The notes: generated from the sequence alone by a model not told the origin. 11,699 nucleotides of DNA from JBDNDK01 sp046719185 (GCA_046719185.1 JBDNDK010000063.1:1-11699), one strand, 5' to 3'; counted from the first letter of the stretch, positions 1-8,400 are shown. Translations and numbers: made by a program.

Positions 1-1
1 T

Positions 2-67
2 ATATACATGTCTACTTGGTATCGGGAACAAGCTCCCAATGGATTTTACTATTACTTTAGAAATTAA
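2..67 (+). CDS. Possible 3' end of an upstream gene (partial)
   Basis: An open frame enters from the left edge and ends at TAA 65-67. It encodes about 21 residues rich in aromatic amino acids (ending NGFYYYFRN). The composition looks more like a real protein C-terminus than the other two frames do, and it would fit another secreted enzyme of the same glycan cluster. The piece is too short to assign to a family, and it could be chance. Confidence 0.3.
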   Translation: MYMSTWYREQAPNGFYYYFRN

Positions 68-105
68 TCCCTCAAAAACATAAAAGAGAATATTTATCAG
101 ATATT

Positions 106-114
106 TGATATAAT
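106..114 (+). promoter_or_regulatory. Extended -10 promoter upstream of the six-hairpin glycosidase pseudogene
   Basis: A perfect TATAAT at 109-114 is preceded by TG at the extended -10 position (TGATATAAT). No good -35 box lies 17 nt upstream, which is tolerated in extended -10 promoters. Transcription would begin near 121, giving a leader of only about 10 nt before the ATG at 132. The hexamer sits inside a short dyad (CAGAT at 98-102, ATCTG at 113-117). No Shine-Dalgarno is evident in so short a leader. Confidence 0.35.
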
Positions 115-131
115 CTGTTATCCTATATGCT

Positions 132-2573
132 ATGAGGCTGTGTGTGAATTATTCTTACTTGTTAATTTTACTCATAATAATATTTTCATTAATGTCAACT
201 TTAGCAATAGCAGAAGACACTCACCCTGTGTTTGACCTTCAAAATACCTAAGATGAGCCCGATTTTGATAGACTGCCAGTTTTCTTCACCTCCGATCCTG
301 ATTATGATGAATTTGTCAATGAGTGGTTTATCCGACACTTAGCAGTTGATGATTCTGGCATTTATAAAGACTGGATAAAGCCCAGACTTCTGGATGTGCT
401 TTGGGTGATTGAGTGGGATTGGTGGATGCTGCCTTGGATTGATAGAGGAGCAATGGGGCTTAATAGGCAGTTTGGAACTAATCATGACAACATTCTTACC
501 ACATGGGCAATGTTGTAGTTGATAAGTATGGCTATACATAGGGATGTCGTGTGTGGCTTGAGCCAAGAAATCACTTTGGAGGCTGGGTATCGACATTCGG
601 TTGGCCCTGACCTAAATATAATCGCAATTATACAGTAACGCTTTCAACCGGCTGAGAGTTTAATAACATTAATGATGGAGCTAGAGATAATTGGCTAGCA
701 AATGATATAGAACTAAAACCGGGATATGTGAATCACAGCCTTGTGGGAGAAATAACAGGACCAAAGCCAGAGTTTATCTCTCCAAGATTTGATTGTGATG
801 CATTTCATATTCCAATTATTGAGCTGGACATCAATTATGAACACAGCAAAAAAGAAGAAGACAAATCGCCAACGGATAAAAATTTGCAATCAGATACTAA
901 ACTTTCATCACTAATTGATGGTTTGCGTATGTATTGGACCACAGAAAAGAACCCAAGATTTTCTGAAAAAAGAATGGTAACAGTTGATTTTAGTGTTTTG
1001 CCTCCAAAGAATTTTCCAAAAGATCATGCACCAAATATTAAAGACTCACAGGCACGGTATCTGCTGTTCTTTAGAATGAATTTGCATCCTGAGTGGGGAG
1101 ATGGTGGAAATAAAATTACAAGATTGAAGATAGTTCCGGCTGGTGCTGGAGCTGAAGGTACTAAGGTGATGCTGAACTTTGTGTGCACAACATACGATGT
1201 AAGTCTTCACACAACTAATGCAACACTAATAAATGCAACACATAAGTTTTATATGTTTAATGATAATGATGAGTTTCTAGCTCATCAGATGCCACGTTTA
1301 CGTTGAGCAATGCTTTTTATGCTGGAACACATGAAAGGCCGCAAAGAAGGTTTAATCTGCACTGATTGGATGGTTGGCAAGGACGGGCTTGGTGGTGATA
1401 AGGTTGGGCACGGTCAAATAGGCAACTATTGGGATCTAATGCCGGCTGGAAGATTTTATATGGAAAGCAGTCTGTATTTTTATCATTTTCTATTGGCATT
1501 AGCAGAACTTGAGCGGGTAGCAGCACGCAAAGGCATAAAAATACCGAATGTGAAAGTGATAGGTCTTGATGACAAGACGATAATAACATACAGTGAGACA
1601 CCAAGATCATTAGAGAAACTGCTGATAAAGTGAATCAAAATATTGAGAAGAAATTTTGGTTGGAAGACAAGCAGAGATTCTGCAGGAATATAGACATCAA
1701 CGGTAATAAACACGATTATGGCTGGCTGCAGTTTAATTTGCACGTACTTGCTTTTGGTATTGGCACAGACAAACAGCGTAAGGCTGTTGTTTCTTGGCTA
1801 AACGGCAGAGAAAAAAAAAGGTGATACTTCAACAGGAAAAGATATTAATAAATGGCGATTTGGACCTCGCACCACAACTGTTCAGAATGAGGACTACTAT
1901 TTTTGGCCTTGGATATATGACAGACGAAATTTCCCAGAGGCAGCTAAAAACTATGTTTTTGGCAACCAATACCAAAACGGTGGTGCTGCAACTATGACAT
2001 CCACATTTGATTTAATGGCAAGATGCTCTACTGGAGACCAATTGGAAATTGATCGTGCATTTGAACGAACACTAGAGATTGAAGAATGGTATCATGAAGT
2101 TAAATCGGCTGGAGGCAAAGGTACGGAGTTTTATAGAGCATATTATATCAACCATCTAGAAAGAGGCATCTTGCAGAGTCCAAGCCCTGGTGGTTTAGGT
2201 CTTGATGATGAGTTTCTTTCTGATGCAGCTATTGGCACTATTTTCTATATACCATGCATTTCTTGGCATAGATTCTAACCAAGATGGTATCATAGAGATT
2301 TGTCCTGCAGTGCCGTCTCAGCTAAGCAAGGTTGGTATATCAAATGTGTTTTATCGCGGCAAACATCTAAAAATTGAAGCAGGAAAGGATTATGTATCGC
2401 TTAAGGGAAGCAAGATACCAAAAGCAGACGGGCTCAAATTGAGAATTACTTTCAGGAATGCTCCTGCTGAAGCTAAAGTGTTTGTAGATGGTAAAGCTGT
2501 TCCTTTCAAAAAGTCAAAAAATGAAATTCAGATTATCACTAGCCTGCAACCAGTGAAGATAAAAGTTAGATAA
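132..2573 (+). pseudogene. Decayed secreted six-hairpin glycosidase
   Basis: This is the remnant of an exported (alpha/alpha) six-hairpin glycosidase-like protein of about 810 codons. It begins at ATG 132 with a Sec signal peptide (MRLCVNYSYLL..., cleavage near LAIA|ED). Coding continuity runs through frame 3 (132 to about 508), frame 2 (about 509 to 1600), frame 1 (about 1597 to 1818), frame 2 (1820 to about 2255) and frame 3 (to TAA 2571-2573). In-frame stops lie at 249 (TAA), 539 (TAG), 608 (TGA), 653 (TGA) and 1304 (TGA). Conserved-looking blocks remain: IEWDWWMLPWIDRGAMG near 411-461, DWMVGKDGLGGDKVGHGQIG near 1363, NKHDYGWLQFNL near 1705, and a C-terminal beta-sandwich. The break at 1811-1819 falls in a run of nine A. 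The family call rests on recognised motifs; the exact GH family and substrate are unknown. It probably acted on the same glycan as the two intact downstream enzymes. Confidence 0.8.
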
Positions 2574-2833
2574 GATATTCATTCTGTCAAGAGTTGTAAA
2601 ATATTGCTTAATTGAAAACGAATCCTATTCTAATGTATTTATATTTTAATTTTAAAAATTCTTTGCAATCTGTTATTGTTTTAATTCCAAGATTGAATCA
2701 ATCAACTCACTGTAAAAAATAAATTATATCCAAGTATAAAGGAAAAAGAGAGAAAATATTTAATTTTTTACATATACTGTTTTTATTTGTTTTTCAATAT
2801 ATTAATAGATTATCGGAATGGAGAATTTATAAA
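2574..2833. other. AT-rich intergenic region
   Basis: This 260-nt gap is very AT-rich, with no coding pattern and no convincing terminator stem-loop after the pseudogene. The only clear signal is a Shine-Dalgarno, GGAG at 2820-2823, placed 10 nt before the GTG start at 2834. It probably carries the promoter for the downstream pair, but I cannot place -35 and -10 boxes with confidence. Confidence 0.5.
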
Positions 2834-4477
2834 GTGTCAAGTGATAATAAAGTTAGCAGAAGAGATTTTATCAAAACAGCAGCTGTTTCAGTAGCTGGAG
2901 TATCACTTGCAGGTATGCCGGCAAGTGGAAAAGCTGAAAATTCAAAGACCAATAATGGAGCAAGTAGTATGAAAATATATCAAAAACCAACGGGTGAGCC
3001 TTATAAGCTTTTAGGTAAGAGATTAGTATTCACAAATTGGCTTTTTATAAGACCTGGCTCTTTTGGTTGGTTTAACAAAGATGGGAAAAATGTTACAGTA
3101 GGCGGCTCTGAAGATGCATGGGGAGCAAATATGAGAAGATCTAACTTTCCCACAGGTATTCATCTTAAGGCAATAAAAGCAGAAAAACTTGATGAACCAA
3201 TTTTCAAACCAGAGAAGCCATGGGAAGATTCAAAAGGTTATATGGTAAACACCATTTTGCAGGAAGATGGAAAATATAGAGCTTGGTTTGGTTCTGCTTA
3301 TGCAGAGTCTAAAGACGGCATTAACTGGGATAGACCTAATTTAGGAATAAAAGAACACAATCAGCTTGATATGAGTTTTGTTGGAGGTTCTGTTTTTATT
3401 GATCCATCTGCACCGTCTGGAGAGAGGTATAAATGGGTAGGTGGTGGAGGTCTATCAAAAGAAGCTTTTGAAGAGTATAAGAAAACTAGGCCGGATGACT
3501 GGGAACACAGGGCAGATAGACCTGATGTTGGGCACTTGATGACAATAACTGGTGCTGTTTCGCCTGATGGATATCATTGGAGCAGACTACCAAATCCTCT
3601 GACTATTGAGCATAGTGATACACATATCACTGCCTATTATGATCAAGTTTTAGAAAAGTATGTTATCTATACTAGGAATTATATGATAGGTCAAAAGGAT
3701 GAAGAAGGACATGAAGGATTTAGAATGTGGTGGGATATTGGAAGAAGGTCTATAGGCAGAACAGAAAGTGATAATTTTCAAGAATTTCCAGTGTCTGATG
3801 TTATATTAGTTCCAACTCCAGATATGGCACCTTCTGATGTTTTATACACAAATGGCAGAACCTGCATACCCGGTGCACCGGACCATCATTTAATGTTCCC
3901 TGATGTTTGGCATACTTTCACTGATACAACATCAACTTTGCTTGCCTCAAGCCATAATGGAATAAATTGGAACTATCTGCCCGGTGGATATGTGATTGAA
4001 ACCTCAGAATTTGAAAAGTGGGATGGTGGCTGTCATTTCACTTGTCCAAATTTGTTAGAACTTCCTAATGGTGATTTTGCCCTGCCTTACAATGGATATA
4101 TATTTCCTCATAAATATCCAAGAGGTCAGTGGAAGATGGCATGTGGCTATGCTATTTGGAAAAAAGGAAGAATTATTGCTCTTTGTGCACCTGAGTATGG
4201 AGAATTTACAACAGTTGGATTTATAGCACCGGGAAGAAAGATAAAGATTAATGCTGTCACCAAAAGAGCAGGAAGCATAAAAATAGAAGTTTGTGATTTT
4301 GATGTGAATACAATCAATGGAAGAAGTTTTGATGATTGTGATCCGATTATTGGTGATGTTCACAACAGGTTTGTTACTTGGAAAGGCAAAGATGATTTAG
4401 GGTATAATGAAGGCAGTCCTGTTGTATTAAAATTCAAGATGGATAATGCAGAGATATATGGCTTGGATTTTGAATAG
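2834..4477 (+). CDS. Tat-exported beta-propeller protein, GH32/43-like (putative glycosidase)
   Basis: This 547-residue protein is probably an exported glycan-active enzyme. The N-terminus has a twin-arginine signal (SRRDFIK, residues 8-14), then an alanine/valine-rich hydrophobic stretch and a likely cleavage after GKA (about residue 34), so it should fold before export. The body has repeated Asp-box-like turns, SKDGINW (about 159), SPDGYHW (about 243) and SHNGINW (about 373), typical of five-bladed GH32/GH43 or sialidase-type beta-propellers. The last 90 residues look like a beta-sandwich. I cannot confidently assign catalytic acids, so hydrolase activity is inferred. The start is GTG 2834, supported by GGAG at 2820-2823. 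The TAG stop lies 19 nt before the preferred start of the next gene, so the two are likely co-transcribed. It could instead be a non-catalytic propeller. Confidence 0.8.
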   Translation: MSSDNKVSRRDFIKTAAVSVAGVSLAGMPASGKAENSKTNNGASSMKIYQKPTGEPYKLLGKRLVFTNWLFIRPGSFGWFNKDGKNVTVGGSEDAWGANMRRSNFPTGIHLKAIKAEKLDEPIFKPEKPWEDSKGYMVNTILQEDGKYRAWFGSAYAESKDGINWDRPNLGIKEHNQLDMSFVGGSVFIDPSAPSGERYKWVGGGGLSKEAFEEYKKTRPDDWEHRADRPDVGHLMTITGAVSPDGYHWSRLPNPLTIEHSDTHITAYYDQVLEKYVIYTRNYMIGQKDEEGHEGFRMWWDIGRRSIGRTESDNFQEFPVSDVILVPTPDMAPSDVLYTNGRTCIPGAPDHHLMFPDVWHTFTDTTSTLLASSHNGINWNYLPGGYVIETSEFEKWDGGCHFTCPNLLELPNGDFALPYNGYIFPHKYPRGQWKMACGYAIWKKGRIIALCAPEYGEFTTVGFIAPGRKIKINAVTKRAGSIKIEVCDFDVNTINGRSFDDCDPIIGDVHNRFVTWKGKDDLGYNEGSPVVLKFKMDNAEIYGLDFE

Positions 4478-4480
4478 ATA

Positions 4481-4488
4481 AAAGGTGG
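4481..4488 (+). promoter_or_regulatory. Ribosome binding site deciding the start at 4497
   Basis: AAAGGTGG lies 8 nt before ATG 4497. The alternative GTG at 4485 overlaps this purine-rich site and would place four extra residues (MVKK) ahead of the signal peptide. The ATG is therefore the better start. Confidence 0.55.
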
Positions 4489-4496
4489 TAAAGAAA

Positions 4497-7238
4497 ATGA
4501 GATATTGTATCCTAATTTTGTTAATAATAATATGCTTATGCAGCAGATTATATGCAAAGCCTATGGTGCCGGTGTTATATGTTCCTGATAGGGATATTGC
4601 AAAAGAAAAGATTGGTTATATGCCATCTGCAGTGAACCAATTTAAACTCATAAATGTTAAGGAATATGCAGTTGCAAATACCGAAGTAAGCCTTGCTTTT
4701 GATAAAGAAAAAATTTATATACATTTTAAGTGTTATGAGCCTTTTATGGATAAACTTGTTCTAAATCATAATGAGCATGACAGCCAAGTTTATCTTGATG
4801 ATTCAATAGAAGTCTTTTTTATCACTGATAAAGAAAAAGCTGGATTTTATCATTTGATTGCAAATGCTAATGGAGTTAAATATGATGAAAAAGATAAATT
4901 TAATACACCAGAGTCTTGGGATCCAAATTGGAACATAGAAATTGAAAAGTATGACGATTATTGGACCGCATTTATTTCAATATCTTTCAATCAATTAAAT
5001 ATTGATGTATCAAAGCTGGAAAGTGATGTTTTAGTTAATTTTGCAAGGAATAGAATGACAAGTGAAGAAAGGTCAACTTGGGCTTATGCAAAAACAGGAT
5101 TGTTAGATCCAGATGAGTTTGGGATCTTAAGATTTCAAGATGATAATGCTGTAATTCCTCAAACCTTCCTTTTGAATATAATTAACCCAGATGACTATGA
5201 ATTAAAAATAATTTTTCATAATTTTTCCCAAAAAGCTCAAACAATTGAGGCAGAGATTATAACTGCTGATATGCTTATAAAAAAACAAACTATCAAAGTT
5301 CCACCAGGATATTCTGAAAACACCTTAAAGCTTAAAATTGCAGATGAGAATATAGATTATTTTATCTTGCAGCTAAGATTGAAAAATAAAAAAGAACCAT
5401 TTTTTGTGAGCAGAAAAAATTATATATACATTCCAAAACATAGAACTAAGCTCTCTGAAATAATAAGATACTTTGAAAATTTACCAAGACCAAATGAAAG
5501 TACTTTTGAAGGCTACAAAAGAGTAAAGAAAATATTAGAAAATACACTGAAATTCTCAAAGACAGCAGACAACCCAGAAAAATGGAGAAAGCTGGAAAAT
5601 CTTGTTGAAATCTCAGATAGAGCTGTTGAAAATATCATTTATAGCCTGCTTGATACAAATCAAATGGGATATTTATATGGCACAGCTCTTTCTACTGAAA
5701 AAATAAGAAAAGATAAAATTTTTAGAGGTGAAATAAACAGTAAACTTTCTATAAATCTTGCAAAAAATGAATATGAGGCAGGTCAGATTGCAATTATTCC
5801 ATATAAAAAAGACTTGAAAAACATAAAAGTGAGAATAGAACCTCTAGTCTCTGAAAATGGCAAATCTATTGATTCAAAATACATAAATATAAATCTTGTC
5901 GATTATGTGCACACAAGAAAGCCATCATATAATAGATATGAATATATTGGTTGGCATCCAGATCCATTGATGCCTTATACGGATAATTTTGATGTGAAAA
6001 TTGGTGAAATAAAGCCTCTTTGGATAACAGTATATGCAAACAAAGATGTATCAGCAGGCATTTATAAAGGCAGTATTGAGATTTCACCGGAAAATGCAGA
6101 GGCTGTAAGTGTGCCTATTGAAGTAAAGATATTTAACTTTGAACTTCCAGAAAAAACAACCCTTAAAACTGCCTTTGCTCTATTTGAAAAAGAAATAGAA
6201 TCTTGGTATGGAAAATACACTGAAGATATGAAGAAGGATTTTTATGATTTTCTGCTTCAGAGAAGAATAAATCCTACAAATATATATACTCAAACCCCAA
6301 TGCCAAATAAAGACTACATTCCTTATGCAATAGAAAAAGGTATGAATTGCTTTAATCTTGCGTATATTGGAAATGTTGATGAAAACACTTTGTCAATGAT
6401 TGGTGAATACAGGGATTATTTATTAGAAAACAATTGGCTTGATTTAGCTTTTGTTTATGGATGGGATGAAGTTCTGCCTAATAGGTATCAAGAGGCTAGA
6501 AAGAACTTTATGATGGTTAAAGAAAGATATCCTGATATAAAAACAATGTGCACAGTTGTACCAAACAAAGTGATGAATGATGCCATTGATATTTGGGTTC
6601 CATTGACAGCTGCTTATGACAAAAAAGTGGCTCAGGAGTATGAAAAACAAGGTGATGAGGTTTGGTGGTATATTTGCTGTGTTCCTGCAGATGAGCATGC
6701 TAATTGGTTTATTGACTACCCTTTGATAGAATCCAGAATCATATTTTGGCAGACTTGGAAATACAGAATACCTGGCTTTTTGTATTATGCCATTAACCTT
6801 TGGAGAACAAATAGACTAGGTGAAGAATCAGGTTCACATATTATTCTTTCAGACAATCCTGAGGATATTGAAAAATTAAAACAAGGCAAAAAGTGGCCAG
6901 ATGTAGGATGGAATACATTCACGTTTGCAAATAATAATGGTGATGGTCATTTAATATATCCCGGTCCTGATGGAAAGCCAATAAGCTCTATAAGGTTTGA
7001 AAACATCAGAGATGGAATTGAGGATTACGAATACTTTGTTATATTAGACGAATTAGTCAAAAAGGCAGAGCAAAAAGGATTAAATGATTCAAAATTGAAA
7101 GATGCAAAAAAGGTTTTGGATGTAAGAGAAGAGATAGTGAAATCAAAGATAGAATACACCAGAAACCCAAAGATGCTGTTAGATGCTAGAAATGAAATAG
7201 CAGAGCTAATCGAATATTTGCAAAAATGTATCAACTAA
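4497..7238 (+). CDS. Secreted CBM9-like / GH123 (DUF4091)-type glycoside hydrolase
   Basis: From ATG 4497 this is a 913-residue exported protein. Residues 1-20 are a Sec signal peptide (hydrophobic LILLIIICLC, cleavage after LYA); no good lipobox is seen. Residues about 21-205 resemble a CBM9-like carbohydrate-binding beta-sandwich, with LDDSIEVFF near 100 and a YDDYWTAFISI strand. After a linker region, residues about 410-540 form a beta-sandwich. Residues about 550-800 look like the GH123 catalytic barrel, and the C-terminus carries the DUF4091 signature (GDGHLIYPG at about 815, RDGIEDYEY at about 838). The GH123 family hydrolyses beta-N-acetylgalactosaminides by substrate-assisted catalysis using an adjacent acidic pair; YGWDE (Asp657-Glu658) is the obvious candidate here. 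Substrate specificity is inferred from the family only. The gene follows the propeller gene closely, as in an operon. Confidence 0.85.
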   Translation: MRYCILILLIIICLCSRLYAKPMVPVLYVPDRDIAKEKIGYMPSAVNQFKLINVKEYAVANTEVSLAFDKEKIYIHFKCYEPFMDKLVLNHNEHDSQVYLDDSIEVFFITDKEKAGFYHLIANANGVKYDEKDKFNTPESWDPNWNIEIEKYDDYWTAFISISFNQLNIDVSKLESDVLVNFARNRMTSEERSTWAYAKTGLLDPDEFGILRFQDDNAVIPQTFLLNIINPDDYELKIIFHNFSQKAQTIEAEIITADMLIKKQTIKVPPGYSENTLKLKIADENIDYFILQLRLKNKKEPFFVSRKNYIYIPKHRTKLSEIIRYFENLPRPNESTFEGYKRVKKILENTLKFSKTADNPEKWRKLENLVEISDRAVENIIYSLLDTNQMGYLYGTALSTEKIRKDKIFRGEINSKLSINLAKNEYEAGQIAIIPYKKDLKNIKVRIEPLVSENGKSIDSKYININLVDYVHTRKPSYNRYEYIGWHPDPLMPYTDNFDVKIGEIKPLWITVYANKDVSAGIYKGSIEISPENAEAVSVPIEVKIFNFELPEKTTLKTAFALFEKEIESWYGKYTEDMKKDFYDFLLQRRINPTNIYTQTPMPNKDYIPYAIEKGMNCFNLAYIGNVDENTLSMIGEYRDYLLENNWLDLAFVYGWDEVLPNRYQEARKNFMMVKERYPDIKTMCTVVPNKVMNDAIDIWVPLTAAYDKKVAQEYEKQGDEVWWYICCVPADEHANWFIDYPLIESRIIFWQTWKYRIPGFLYYAINLWRTNRLGEESGSHIILSDNPEDIEKLKQGKKWPDVGWNTFTFANNNGDGHLIYPGPDGKPISSIRFENIRDGIEDYEYFVILDELVKKAEQKGLNDSKLKDAKKVLDVREEIVKSKIEYTRNPKMLLDARNEIAELIEYLQKCIN

Positions 7239-7418
7239 TTAAAAACAATCATTATAATCTTTCATATGTTATTTATTATCTATAAAAAAAGATAGGTGGT
7301 GGATGAGATGTAGGAAAAGAAAAATACTAATTTTTAGTACATATAAAATCTATTTGCAAAAATATCTGCAACTTTACTGCTTTTTATATATCATTATTTA
7401 TAGTATTATACAAATTAT

Positions 7419-7474
7419 TTATTGACAAGAATATTAAATGGTTCTTTATGCAGAACATTATATAATGTCAATAA
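7419..7474. repeat. Nested inverted repeat, possible hairpin or MITE-like remnant
   Basis: A perfect 9-bp outer inverted repeat, TTATTGACA (7419-7427) and TGTCAATAA (7466-7474), encloses a second imperfect stem, AATGGTTCT (7437-7445) and AGAACATT (7452-7459), with one bulged G. The two arms are alignable along most of their length, so the whole 56 bp is close to a palindrome. It has no poly-T tail, and it lies 180 nt past the upstream gene, so it is a poor terminator candidate. No target-site duplication is apparent. Confidence 0.45.
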
Positions 7475-7489
7475 GAATAACAAAATACT

Positions 7490-7517
7490 TATATAACTTG
7501 TTATATATGTTATATAT
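7490..7517. promoter_or_regulatory. Operator-like array of TATATAAC/GTTATATA half-sites
   Basis: TATATAAC (7490-7497) and GTTATATA (7500-7507) form a perfect 8-bp dyad around TT. The GTTATATAT unit is then repeated directly at 7509-7517. Three half-sites end 11 nt before the original ATG of the cas1 remnant. This position and arrangement suit a repressor-binding or promoter site, but AT-rich background can produce similar strings by chance. Confidence 0.3.
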
Positions 7518-7528
7518 GGTATTTTCCA

Positions 7529-7959
7529 ATGCAAGGATTATATGTATCTCATCAAGGAGCTTCTGTGCATTATAAGAAATGAAAGTTTGTTGTTAAGGCA
7601 TATGATGATATACATTACAAATGTGCCTGTTGGAGTTGTGGAAGATGTCTCTGTTTTTTGGATCAGTAAATCTCACTACTCCAATGATTCAGTATTGTCT
7701 AAGAACTAAAAGACCTGTTGCATTTTTCACAAGACCTTGTAGGTTTCTTGGCACTCTGCAGCCTATAATGGGCAAAAAAAATCCTATTTGGGTCTATCAG
7801 GTAAAAATTATAGAAAATTTTTGGTTTTCTACTCACTTTGTAAAGATATTGGCTTGTACAAAATTTAGTATGAAGCAGTCTATATATAGACAAGCTGACA
7901 GTGTAGCAAAATGTTTTAGAGAAGAAAATCCTAAATATATATTCCATTTTTATAAATAA
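7529..7959 (+). pseudogene. cas1: Truncated, frameshifted cas1 remnant (CRISPR adaptation integrase)
   Basis: Cas1 is the integrase subunit that inserts spacers into CRISPR arrays. The remnant starts at ATG 7529 (MQGLYVSHQGASVHYKK, the usual Cas1 beta-strand opening) and meets TGA at 7580. It resumes as KFVVKAYDD, shifts to frame 3 near 7620 (VPVGVVEDVSV), and then to frame 1 near 7657 (FGSVNLTTPMIQYCL, then RPVAFFTRPCRFLGTLQPI), which is a very clear Cas1 N-terminal domain match. The frame ends at TAA 7957 with QADSVAKCFREENPKY plus a short tail, which resembles a Cas1 C-terminus. About 140 codons remain, against roughly 300-340 in intact Cas1. The central helical domain with its metal-binding Glu, His and Asp/Glu is missing. 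It is non-functional as it stands. It lies directly upstream of the type III-like effector genes, in the same orientation. Confidence 0.78.
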
Positions 7960-8400
7960 GTATGAAGTTACTAACCAAAGTAAACCAGCCAGCAGATTTT
8001 GATTGTTTATTTTTTCTTAAGTTCAAAATGGTCTGTAAATATGTGGCAAAAAATTTACTCCATACTATGGGCTAGTGAGGAAAAAATCTTTTAATTAAAT
8101 TCATAATAGTTAACAAGACCGAATTTATACCGTTATTATAGAAATTGCAGTGGATCATTAGTGATTTCACTGGGGAAACTGGAACCAGTTGGCTGGAATG
8201 ACATTGCTCGATTTAGAGGATTTAAAGTCATTAATATTTTTTCTTTTTAATCTATATAACTCCCATGCAACAAAAATACACAATAAGACATAAACATTTC
8301 ACAAAAAGTTCTTGATAAAAAAAGGATAATTTTTGTCTCATGCATAATAATATATTTGATGCAAATAATTATTAAGTTTGTTTTTTGTTGAGGAGTTGTG
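7960..8400. other. Unassigned stretch between the cas1 remnant and the Cas10-like gene
   Basis: This is about 440 nt with no intact gene. No cas2, CRISPR repeat or leader could be recognised on either strand. A less AT-rich patch at about 8110-8251 stays open in one frame for some 46 codons (including GKLEPVGWNDIARFRGFK), and it contains the small dyad ACTGGAACCAGT. It may be a decayed gene fragment, but the family is not recognisable. The 3' end carries the Shine-Dalgarno of the next gene and probably its promoter. Confidence 0.45.
8391..8395 (+). promoter_or_regulatory. Ribosome binding site of the Cas10-like gene
   Basis: AGGAG lies 5 nt before ATG 8401 but only 2 nt before GTG 8398, so ATG 8401 is the more likely start. 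Confidence 0.6.

Larger units (their letters stand above)
7239..7528. other. Intergenic region with dyad elements
   Basis: This 290-nt very AT-rich stretch lies between the GH123-type gene and the cas1 remnant. There is no recognisable gene. A 40-codon reading frame (7303-7425) follows a purine-rich AGGTGGTGG, but its isoleucine/tyrosine-rich product looks like translated AT-rich DNA. The two dyad elements listed separately are the only structured parts. No clear rho-independent terminator follows the TAA at 7236-7238. Confidence 0.5.

Noticed and set aside
339..596. Minus-strand reading frame of 85 codons
   Set aside because: It lies opposite the six-hairpin pseudogene, whose + strand sense is well supported. 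The product is unlike any family I know.
536..1306. An alternative genetic code reading TGA as tryptophan
   Set aside because: It would rescue the TGA stops but not TAA 249, TAG 539 or the frameshifts. The intact genes use TGG for Trp and contain no internal TGA.
4055..4363. Minus-strand reading frame of 102 codons
   Set aside because: It is wholly opposite the intact propeller gene and has shadow-like composition, with no ribosome binding site that I could support.
7303..7425. Small 40-codon gene with a purine-rich upstream site
   Set aside because: The product is a low-complexity Ile/Tyr-rich string expected from AT-rich DNA, and its stop falls inside the dyad element. Nothing supports selection.
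7621..7959. A novel intact 112-residue small gene
   Set aside because: Its first 14 codons are out of frame with the Cas1 match (VPVGVVEDVSV is in another frame), and the rest is a recognisable Cas1 fragment. It is a remnant, not a new gene.
7239..8397. CRISPR array next to the cas genes
   Set aside because: I looked for direct repeats of 25-40 nt at regular spacing and saw none; only short AT-rich repeats are present.
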